A stretch of 64,000 bases of DNA from Pagrus major (Eukaryota > Chordata > Actinopteri > Spariformes > Sparidae): positions 2,935,297 through 2,999,296 of the forward strand of contig NC_133230.1 in assembly GCF_040436345.1 (NCBI RefSeq), in the 5' to 3' direction. This document shows positions 11,801 through 23,800 of this stretch, piece after piece. Made by a program: the position numbers and the translations under genes. Under the pieces are notes generated by a model. The model saw only the letters and a program-made list of their open reading frames with translations, was not told the origin of the DNA and did no database searches. The first letter of the stretch is position 1; every line of letters starts with the position of its first letter.

Positions 11801-14800
11801 TGCTCCACCAGTATGTCGATGAGATACTTAGAAAAATCAGGTGAATCATATTTGGAAAAGACTGCAGCAGATAAAGAGGCATGTGGGAATATAGTGACAT
11901 AGAGACAGAGATTTCATGGAAACTGGTAAAACTGAGGTCAACAGGAGTAAATTGATTTTGTCTGATTGGCCAGTAGTTCAAATTAAAAGGTGGAACACAC
12001 GGCCGATCCGTGTGACTGTTTTCTGCATCGTCATTAACTCGGCTTATTGCATTTCCTGCACTTTAGATGAACCGAGTTGTTTTTGTCAACAGTCTCAAAA
12101 AAGAAAAAACCTGAGTTGAATTTTACACATGTTGGCTTTTCAGTCTCAGCTCATCATATTTACTGAAATGAATTTTAGGATATCGGCCTCTGTTTTCACG
12201 TATTAATCATTATTGTAGATGCACTTTTTTTCACAAGTGTAAACAGCATGTGATAATTTGCTAACCCTTCCTGACATTGACTCAATTAAAAACAGTGCAA
12301 AGACACTATATTTAATGTTTTACCTCATCAACGTTGTTGATTTTGGTAAGTAAATGCTTCTTTCTGAATTTGCTGGCAGCAACTCGTTTCATACAAGTTA
12401 AGACAGGAGCAACAACAACTGTTTTTGCATCGTACTGACTTTAAAAAACTAAACTAAGTGGTGCACTGCTACACATAGCTAGTGTTCAGTGACAGTGAGC
12501 TTAACTTTACATTTTGATTGTTATTTCTAAGGTCAGTAGCATAAAATGTTTGAAATACGACTGTGATATTTTACAGAAATGCATTGATATCAGTGTTATT
12601 CATTCCTCACCACTTTATCCTCCTGATAATTAGCATGTCAATATTTTATTTTACTCACACCTCCTGCACCGGTCAAACCTGACTGTCAGGTCTTAAAACA
12701 ATCCGAACGTGAATAAGGAAACTGGAAATCTGTGCTCTGATTTTCATGCTGCATTAACAAACAGAAACACAAGAGAGAATCTGGCTGTCGAGCGCAGTAA
12801 AGCTGATTTACTCACCGTCGGGATCCAGCAGCCTGGGGATCCTCAGCTCTCTCTCTGCGATGCGGAAGGCCTCTTCCAGGTTTTGCTTGTTGCTTCTGGT
12901 TCTGGCTTTGGACAGATCCACCAGGTCGGGCCGCAGAGCGTACAGGATGGCCAGGAAGACCACGCCACTCCTCCAGCTAGCTTTGAAGTCTTTCACATTT
13001 AACGTACAGCCGGCTCTGAGGAAAACAAATCGTTGTATGACTGTTATGGAACAGTGTCTGTTTTCATGCTTAAAGATGAATGCAACCAAAGATCAAAAAC
13101 ACAATGAAGAGACAGATTTTTTTTTTAAGGCAAAGCATCTGACTCTTTCAGCTCAGACAGTGAAGCTCTGATCAGGGTTTGGTCTTTAGCCCAGACCTGG
13201 ACAGGACCAAGAGGTCCCAGTGTGAGGATATTTCCCTCCTAACATCACATACTTGGCTCCTAACAGAGGAGTTGCACCATGAGAAGATTTGTAAAGGCTT
13301 TGACAAGCCGATGTATCAATGTGACAACCCTCTATAAGTCCTGCACAACACATATACAGTAGATGTATATTTGCCCAATAACACCATTCAGTTGATCCGT
13401 TCTTACTTGTGGCACTGTTCCCGGACCCAGAGCAGCAGGGCCTTCTTGGCAGACACTCTGAATCTGTTGTGTAGCGGCGAGCCTCGGGGAGGAACAGGAC
13501 TGCTGCTGGCCGAGCGGCTCGACAGGCTGGAGCGAGTGTCCAGACTGGTCAGAGACTCCATGGAGGACTGACGGGAGCTGAACGAGAGACCGCTGGCCAA
13601 CTCCTCGATCTGAGAACACCAATAACACACAGTTCCTGTTGTGCTTTTAAGGCAGTTATATTTGGAGACTGGGTGAAAGGTTTAAAGATCATGACTATAT
13701 AAAAGCGTTGCATGTAGATTAATGTCTTTGGTGTCTGGTGTTTGTCATGTGTTCTGCCCAGGGACTGCAGATGGGAACAAGCTCGTAGCATAAATCATCT
13801 CTTCTCATTTTCAGATTTTTAAACACAAAAGTGGAAGAAACAACAAGCACGACAAGGGAAGGAAAACCATTTCTAATGCAGAGACTAATACAATAACCAT
13901 GACATCAGAATCATGGGGGCATCCCTGGCTTACAAAACATCTTTTTGTTTTTAAGGGGTCACTCTCCAATAACTTGATCTAATTTGGTATAATCTCTTAA
14001 AATTGACCCCAGGATGGCATTTTGCTAAAAATCAGGAATTTTCAAAAGTTCAGTAAATACGTCAACAGTGCATGAGGTTTCACACTCACATGATACTGTA
14101 GGATGATGGTCCATATGAGGCCCAGGATGATGGACGGTTTACCATCCATAATATCAGGAATGTGTATGTTGACGAGTTTGATCTGAGGAGAAAACAGCAC
14201 ATTTTTCAAATTGATTAAATTGAGTAATCTCATAACTATCAACACCAGCCAAAATCAGACAAATGGTGCAGCAGTTGTTGCATTTTATACTTGATTATAA
14301 CAATTAGTGTCATGTCAGTCTGGTTCCTTCAGTATTGGATGTAAAGTTCTGGCTACGTGGCGGCTGGTGATTGTATTTGGGCTGACAGTCAAATTATTAT
14401 TCACCGATTTCTTCTTCAGGAAGGAAAGGGCTTTCTCAATGTTGCTCCTGTGCTGAAACATTCCTCTGCCTCTCTCCCGACTCTGCAAAACACAAGCAGA
14501 CAGTCGCTCAGTTGGGTCTTTAAACTGTCGGCTGGTAGTTGGATGTGAAGAGCTGACCTGAGAGAGGACTCACCACACGCTGGCCGCTCATCACCTCCAG
14601 CAGGTCCAACAGTCTGGAGCCATCCCGGAAGTCATTGAACAGATCCAAGACCATGCAGGGTGGCCTCCGCTGTCACGACACACAAACACAGAACCATTTT
14701 ATTTTATTTATGTTTACGATGGCAGCTTTTAAACACTCAAAGACATGGTATGTTGTTGGCACTTTCATTAAAATAAGTATCAAAATTGATGAAGAGGTGT

Positions 14801-17800
14801 GAGAGATTTGTGTTAAACGTGTTTCTGACAGAAATCAGTGAGGCCTCGGCTGCAGGACGACCTCCTTGTGACACTGAATCAAAACTAATCAGCTAATCTT
14901 GAAACTTGTGCTCATGATTTAGTAGTTTTAGGATTTGCATCTGGCCATAGATCAATGCTTTCATCTTTGTGAGAAAATAATTGCAGAGATCACTGCCCCA
15001 CTTCTGAACCAATCAGGACAGAGCTTAGAAACAACACCTCCCGCAGTCTGTTGCAACAGGCCCTGACTGCAGTCGGACAAAATTAAGTCCTTCAAATTAA
15101 ATTCCTGTGACACTGCTGGCACTCTTTGTTGCAATTCAAATTTTAATGATGAGTAAAGTTTGATGACGCAGAGCCATTCTGTTTTTCATTTGCTTATCAC
15201 TTATTAAGTTTTTGTTAACTACTAAATAGTTTGATGTTTTTCCACTGACGTATCCAAAGGTCACATTAGCCTGAAAGTTGCCAGACTTTAGCTGATCAGA
15301 GATATGTTTGTGTCAACGTATACGCCGATACATAAGAAGACGTTTCAAAGACATGTTTGAGGTACTTTAGACAAAGGGTCGTGGCGACCTAACTGTGCAT
15401 CAGAGAGCTCTGACAACTTTATTTTATAAATCAAAAATGTCCAGAGCAGTTGTAGTACATATCTTGATCATATTCTAATGTTTGCAGTTGCTTATTTAAT
15501 CAATCATTAGACTAAAACGGCTTGGAGAGCTTGTCGTTGCTCTTGCTGATTTCTGCAGTCCAGTAAGATATAGACTTGTTCTTCTATCCAACCAAACTGC
15601 ATGCAAAATTTGGCCGTTTTAATGTGTCCTTGCCCATCAGCCAACGTAAAGCTTAATCAACATCCAGTAGAACAAGTAAAAGGAATAGTAGGAAGAATCA
15701 TATGAAAATAAACTAACAAGTTATCTTCTTGCACACATTGTAAATGTCCTGTAGTATTAGTGTCACTCTTTCTTTCCCCTCAAGGTTTCAGCATCAGGTT
15801 TCCTACACACACAAAATAACCTTTGTTTAAATGTTACCTAAACTAACGCAGCCTGCTGAAGATCAGAAAAGTTTGGACTTTCCAAAGCGGACCTGGAGCA
15901 TTATGAAAACAAAACTATTCACATGACAGACGGTAATGTTGCAATGTGAGCTCTAATGTGAACAACCACCAAAGGATTAACAATGATCTCCACAGTTTGG
16001 TTTACTGCCAGAGTGAGTCCGACACTGAGCCCTGAGACGGGTGGATCGAGGGGGGCGTGGACGGTGGGCGGAGGTGCGAGGAGAGGGGAGGGTGGTGGCC
16101 GTCTGTTGCTGTCTGTCTGTGTGCTGTGAACCTTGCTCCTCAATGCTATATTTATGTGCATGGTTCCCCACCTCCGCTGTCCTCCACTGTCACAGCTGAC
16201 CTCCACCATGACACAGAGCTGCTGACTCTTGTTAGGAGCTGGTTGGAGAACAACACAGTGACCTTTTTGCAACAACTCCACAAGGTCTTTTGCAAAATTC
16301 AAGCTACAGGCTGGGAGAGGGCCTGTCATGGAAATTAAACGTGGAATGTGGTCATGTTTTATGCAGTTTAATAGCGCTTATTACGAACATTGTGGATTTC
16401 TTCTGGTTCCTTTGGCTCCTCAAGGTCTTCCAGAAGATTTAATAATGTCAGCTGATTATGAAATGTCCCGCAGACTGATAAGAAATGAGCCGCAGCACCA
16501 TGGATAGTGTCTGTGCAAAGTATTTCAGAGATAGCGAATAAGAAGTCTAATGTGCTGCTGTGATGCTTTTCCCCTATAATAAGATTAATAACAAAATGAC
16601 TATGTATCATTATAATTTATTGATTTTACTTGTACAAGAGTAGAAGGGTTTTCATGCTGAGTTTACACAAGAAGCTGCAGAGATGTTCCTAATGTTTTGT
16701 GCACACAGTGTAACTTTGCACTGGAAACGATTATTTTACAAACAATGATAGTTATTGATCGCAAGCGTTTCTTTCAAGGCAATATTAATGCAATATTCTG
16801 CATGTCTACACGTAAAAAAGAGACATGTTTACTCTGGGCGGCTCATACAATATCAGATGAATCGTCTTTTTTATGAAGCTTTTTTTCATATTATGGGAAT
16901 GTGTGTGCACAGGAGTATAAGTGGTGATCCATCAACACATGTCCTCACATGTTCCTGCTCCTCCTGCTGCATTTCTTATCAAGCTGCATCCACTGAGCTG
17001 AAGGAGTGGAAAGTTTGGTTTACCATAATTGTTAATGAACTTCATTTATCTCTGGGGGCAGGCTGGATCACACGCAAAAGCCACTATGTTGATCATTGTT
17101 TTATTTACAGCTTCTGTTATATTATCTGGGTTTTGCTTCAAGCCTCTTACAAAGTTTACTATGTGTGTAAAAATCACAAGACTCACTGATCAGTTGATAA
17201 TTTTCTATAAAGCTTTAAGTCAGTGATGCAAGTTTCTTTTACTTAAATATGGATCAGTCCTTTAACACACAACAGGTCCTTTGTGGATGCTTTCTTGGAA
17301 AGTCAGGTGAAGTTTCGTAGTCCACAAAACATTTCTGGAGCTTCACAGCAAAACAGCATTTCAGTATTTTCCTAAACAACTGAAGTAACTTGGGAACTTG
17401 GGACTTGCGAGATCCTAAACTGATTTGAAAATTTCAGCCTCTTTTATTCTGAATTCTATTTTATTGAATTGTTTTGGTTGATTTTACACGTTTTAAAACA
17501 AATCCCCTGCTATTTTAGTTCTTTAGGAGAATGCTGCGATGCTGTTTTGCTGTGAAGCTCCAGAAATGTTTTGAGGACTAAAATACTTGGCCCAACTTTC
17601 AATCAGCATGGAGGTGAGGAAATAAAGACTGATTTTTCATTTACTGGTGGACTGTTTCTTCAGCTAATAACGACCAAATCATCTTAAATGTCCAGTCCAG
17701 AGACACGGCTCACCTTTGCCAGCTGAGCGTTGACCCAGTTAGTGAAGGTCTTCTTCTGGATCTGTTCTTGTTCCACTGTTGACGAAGCAGAAAACACACA

Positions 17801-20800
17801 ATGTCAAGTTTAATTTACATTCAATCATCACATCAAAACTGAATTTAGATCGTAGGCATTAAGGTCATGATGCTTCAAAGAACTATTTATACAGAGCGCA
17901 AGAGTAGAGTAGTCTCAGTTTCTTAGATTACTGATATTATTAGCAGCAGCTTGTAAACTGTGAATCTCGCTGGCTGAGAGAGCGGTCGACTGCCGGCACC
18001 ATGAGATGGACGTAGACTGGACTTCAACAGCAGAGACCGGTGTCAATGTGCATTTAGGTGTACGTGAAGGTAACACAGCAAGAGTCAAGTCAAACCAAGC
18101 CACCGAGATATACGCTGTGAAAGACTGAGTGAAAGCACAAAACAATGCACAGTTTGTGTGTTATTTTCTTCAGTTGGCGGTTGGAGGTTTGTACAAGCTA
18201 TTGTGAAATGAGCCGGGTGTTTACGACTATAATAACCTTGCCCTTTTAAAAAGCAGGTTATTGCTGTGGCTCAGCTAACACCCAGAGGTTTGGCCAATCG
18301 CTTCGGATGGCTCTCGGCATAACAATCACCGAGAGAAGTATCTGGTCTGTGTGTGTGTTGCCTGAACAAGCAGAAAAGCCTCAGTGTGATAATGAAAGCC
18401 ACAGAAAATAATGCAGCACAAGCGGAGCTGCAAGGCGAGCAAGGAGTCTTCAGATCGGAGACATAAACGAGCATCGCACAGAGTTTTTTTAAACAAATCT
18501 ATACATTTGTGTTTGACTTCTGGTTTTAAAGCTACTACAAGGAACATTATTTTTTTTTTTCTATTGTTCCTGCCTCTGTGGACAAAAGATGATGACATAA
18601 TGACAAAATATTTCAGATTTTATGACTAATCCAGCCCGGATAAGTCTAAGAAAACCTAATAATTATACAGGAATAGCCAGATTTCTCATGATGGTCTTGT
18701 TTGCTCATGTAGGTCATACAGAGGGATCAGTATTAAACAGTAGTTGTAGTTCCTTTAAAGTACTTTCAAATATGTTTGAAAGAGAAAAAACAAGTTGTTG
18801 TCACTTTGCAATACTTTTCTGGCGCACGTTCAAACATCTGCAATAAATATTTAAAGCCCGTTAAAGTAGATTTGAGGTATAACTGGAATGTAGTTAGACG
18901 AACAGGAGCTACGCATGACCTGACTTCATCTCCCCGGCAAGTACATGTCTCGTTGCCACGTTTGCTGCAGATATTTAATGAATGTGTCCATCAGAAGCAA
19001 AGCGGGTTCCTTATACAGCAGAGTACAAGACGCTGAAGCTTTCATCATACAAATACGCCAGAGTCCGACATGTTGAACTGCCATGTTTCCATAGTATCCG
19101 AGAATGGACAAACCAAACGCCGGCTCTAAAAAGGGCCTTTTGCATTTTTAGCAGCCACCACAGGAGATTTTGAGGTGAGGGGTGGTCAGTTGGTTGCAAT
19201 CTGCGACCTCACCGCTAGATGCCTTTAAATCCTACACATCTGACCTTTAAAGGAAGCTAACAGAAACTAAAAATGTATTTCAATGATCTGAAACAGGCTG
19301 CAGGAAGGTTTCAGCACAACAGACTCGGTCAGTTAATCGTCCATCACTCACCATCGTAAGGCTCAACGAAGTCATTCAGGTCAGTGACGGTGTGAAGGGT
19401 TTCACATAAAATGCAGTCCTCAATCTCCATTTTCCTCAAAAAGTCAGCGTTCTCACTCAGTTGGAGCTTTTACAAACTTCCTCTAAACTACCTCATCATT
19501 TAGATCTTGAATACTTAAACTACGTCCCAGTTCAACTTCAACAAAGATCCAAAAGCTCACTTTGTTTGCTACAGTAGATAAAGGCTAGTTGGTCCTTTCT
19601 CGTCCATGTTGAGCTCCAGCTCTCCTTCAGGCTGTCTGGTCCTGTCAGATGTAGTTTACAGGCTATTTTCTGTCTTAATATGTTTAACAGCAGGCCACCT
19701 CTGGCTCCAGCTCACTTACAGTCTAATCTTAATCATAGGGAGCCCCTGTGATGACTCAGACATCTTATTATAATTAATCAAGTATCATCAAACGAGGATG
19801 ACAGAGACGGGGAAGGATAGAAACACTGCTGAGCACTCAAAACAACTAAAAGGTGGAAAAAATGATGAGCAACCAAACGTTCTCAAGAGTTCCTGCGCTG
19901 GCAGGTCAAGAGGATGAAGAAACCGGAGAGTTGTGACACACTTGAGAGTTTGCCAGGATGATTATTTTAAACAAAACCCGTTTGGTGACTGTAACCACAG
20001 CGGGTCAGTTCCAGAGTGCTTCCATTTAAGTAGCTGCATAAGCTGCTGAAATGAATCTCAGCTTCTTCAATAAAAGGATTTATTAAAAACAGAAAGAGTA
20101 AAGATTTATAGAGGGAACAGAATCTTGCAAATTAGGAGAAGAGACAGAGGTTCAGTGACATTCACAATGTTTGCATCGTGAGTTCGAAGATGTCAAGATG
20201 TCTTGTATCTTTGTACGTTATTATACGTTCATCACAGTCCATCTTGGTGTTGACTGGCTCGGTGTAGCAGCTGAGCTGTTAAAAGATAACTTGGAGTTAG
20301 CCATAGATTAGATACCGAACCCAAAGATGGCACCAATTCAATCCAATCGCACAGCTGGCGCGTACACCTTAAAGGTGTTCTAGCTTCCGGGTTTACTTCC
20401 TGGTTATGCCAACCCAGATAGCAATATTGTTGTGGCCCAGATCTGGCCCACACCAGACACAGGTTCTGGTTTTTATCAGTTTGCTCTTGGTTGACATGCG
20501 ACCATGGTATGGCAATGACCAAGAGTGGACCGCCAAAGTGCCATCATTCAATGCCGGACGAGGGTGTCTGTTAACACTTTGCTATCTGGGAAGCTCCCTG
20601 GAGGAGCACCAAGCTTTGAAGCCAACTTTTGTAGTGGCCAAACTGTGAAATCACAACGTCACGTGATGCACCGGGGCCCAAAAAGGCTTTTTCCCATAAG
20701 CTTAGCCAGAAGTTAGCCGGCTCAGTCAGTGGAAGTCTCTAGTGTGTTTTACTGATAGATCACAGTTTGTTACACAGCTAATTTACTAAACTAAATATAC

Positions 20801-23800
20801 AGTGGTCTATTAGCATCACTTCACTTACTAAATTAGCCTGTAAGCTCGTTTCCAAGCTAGCTGCACCTCTGAAAAGCCTCTAAAGAACTAATTACTTTAC
20901 TCTGATAAATTGGCAACATCAGCAGTTACAGTCCCAGAAGGATCTGACTGGTGGCTGATGATCATTTTCCCACAGTGATTCTCATATTTTCTGCCACACA
21001 GAGATTTACTTACTCTTAAAGGTCACAGCGGAGCGTTTTGCCTTCAGGGCGATGCTCTGTTCAATGCTCAGTAGTTAAGGGATTCAGGTGCAGTCTCTGG
21101 ATCGGAGCCAAGCTCTCACTTTGTGTTTCAGTTTTACCTTTACTGTGTTTAAGTAAACCTAAAACTTATACATTATCAAACATGTGCCCACAAATGGACT
21201 TACTGGTATATTTCCCTCAAGTGTTTGCATGCATGACTTTGCTGGAAAAATATTCTCTTCCTATCAGGTCCAAAATCAACCCTGGCCCTGAAAACAAACT
21301 TCCATTCAAAAGAGAAAGAAGCCTGTATTTGATTTTTGATTTACTCAGTGATAAAACAACGCTGCTTAATGGAAACGACACAGTCCAGAGAAAAACTTTA
21401 TGGCAAGCTAAAATGTCTTGGCTCCCACTGAAATCTTTCATTTGAGATTTCCACCTCTCAGTTTGTGTGCATGGCTGTAGATCTACTGTACTGCTTTAAA
21501 TATTCTGATAACCACATCCATGACAGTACACGGCTTGGTTTGCTCCACATCACTAGAAGTTACAACCACAGAGACGAATAAAGAAACTCACCCATGATGG
21601 GAGCACTCATGATGATTCAGCAGCAGTGAAAGTTACCAGGTCAGAATCCTCTGGCGCATGTCAACTCAACTCAAACTTCTCTATCTAATAAACACATAGT
21701 GTACCACAGGGACTCTGTAATGCTGCAGATCTGTGATTTCAGGAGAAGAGATGTGGAAAAAAAACAGTTAACAGTCTACATTTCCAGCCTGCAGGAGAGC
21801 AGGTGAGCTCCACCTCTTTTAATTCAGACCCACAGAGGCTTCAGGCCTGCCCAAACAAGACCTGCAACACGCCAGTCCTCCTGCAGCCTCCTGGGTACTT
21901 TATGCTACATAAGCTGGAAATTGGGCGTCAAATTCAAATGTCAAGTGCTTCGAAGAATTTCATCTCTTACCTAACTTCACCTCTGCACATGAGTGACCCA
22001 CAAAAGTGGTAACTAGGACGAGGAGGTGAGAGATGCAACTTTGAACAATGTCTTGTTGAGTGTTAGGAAGTGTTGTTCTAGCTTCTAGTTTGATTCACTG
22101 TTTAACCTCTGGCTTCATTTCACATAATGATTTATCAAGTTACAGTATAAATAAAGTTTTGGGCTCCTCTACGTCATGACTCATGAGTTGTTCTGTCCAC
22201 TTATGATCTTTGGACATATCAGGATAGTAATAACAACACATGACCCAAATTAAAGCAGGATCATAGCTGACACTAACGAAAGCTGTCTGAGTCATTGTTT
22301 GATTCATGCTTTAATATCATGGATGTTGACATTCCTGATGACTAATTCGAGATAAGACAGCAAAGTGCAAGTTATCAGTTTAGAGATTAATGTAACAGAG
22401 CCGTCATATGTTGCTATTAACAACCACCTCAGACTGGCTGCCTCATCTCACTTTTCAACAGGACTTTTATCAATATATTTATTTTGTTTGTTGATAAGAG
22501 TTTGCATCGTATGTATTCCTACCGTGTGAATGTGGTTTTTGTGTTTCAGTTTTTGTTATTTGTTCTTTTGGATCGAAGCTCATGATAATTTCCACTCGAG
22601 CGACACAATAAATGCTGGCAGTGTACATTTCTGCAAACCACAGACATGCTGAAACTTCTTCATTTCTTTACGTCTCTCAACTTTATTTTCTTTCTTTACT
22701 ACTTGGTTTCCGGTGGGGAACAGGTCATGTTTGGTTGAAAAATACCTGGTTTTGTTGCCTTTAAAATGTCCCGACTTCTCGTTAGAAATACTCAGATGAT
22801 ACAGATTGTAGAAATGTTGATATCATACAAATTTAACATATCTGTAGTTTGCTACAGTGATGATGATGATGATGATGAATATTTATTAATGGAGTGGTTT
22901 TACTTAAACACAAACAAACTCATGAAAAGGTTAAAGTGGAGTAATATTCTCAAAGTCTACATAAAACCTGTTTGACCCCTGTGAGACACCATCCTTCTGA
23001 AGCATCCTTGAATCATTTCGACAAAGTAAATCAATTCAGAAGCTTCACACAATAAAACCAGATCACATTTTCTCTGGACAAGGAAGTTTTCTTCCCGACC
23101 CTGCGGGTGAAAACACTGAACACACCCGACATTCACACACAGTCTCAGTTATTTTACTGACATTCTTTGAACATTACAACTTCAAATATAAAGAGCGAGA
23201 ACACAACTTTCCCACTTCTTTAACAAGCTGGCTTGTCGTGGGGGTGTTGGGCTTACATCATCCGTTCTGCAGTGTACCAGCTGGAAATGACATAGATGGA
23301 AAAACGTTTACAGATACGATAAAGAGAAAAAAGGAGCGGAAATGTGGGGTTGTAATGTGCTAAAAATAGTTAACTAGAGAAACTTGCAAGAATGAACCCA
23401 AAGAAAATGTAGGAACTGTGAACAGAGACTCGTTAACATCCTGAAACAACCCACATGACAATTAAAAGACGGTGTATTTGAAGCAGTATGTATTTGATAA
23501 AATGCATAAAAAATAAATAACCAATTATCAAAACTTTCTGTCAGTGAACAAAAATAAATATTTTCAGCATTGATCAATTAACCATGAAGCTCCATAAACC
23601 TGAAGATCAAATGCAAAGATCTTCCAGATAAAGTGACACTGCAGGTGAAAACCAGTTGTAACAGCGAGACAACGAGAACATGATCAAAGTGCGTCGCAGC
23701 TTTGCTCCAAGTGTTCAAAGACGCCCTGGGAGACAGCGACTTAACGAGCGAGCAGCCTTCATCCTCCCCTCCACCCTCCTGCTCGCTCCCTCCCTCCGGA

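Noticed and set aside
16755..17189. Plus-strand ORF of 144 codons
   Set aside because: AT-rich intronic sequence, no family resemblance and no coding-type composition.
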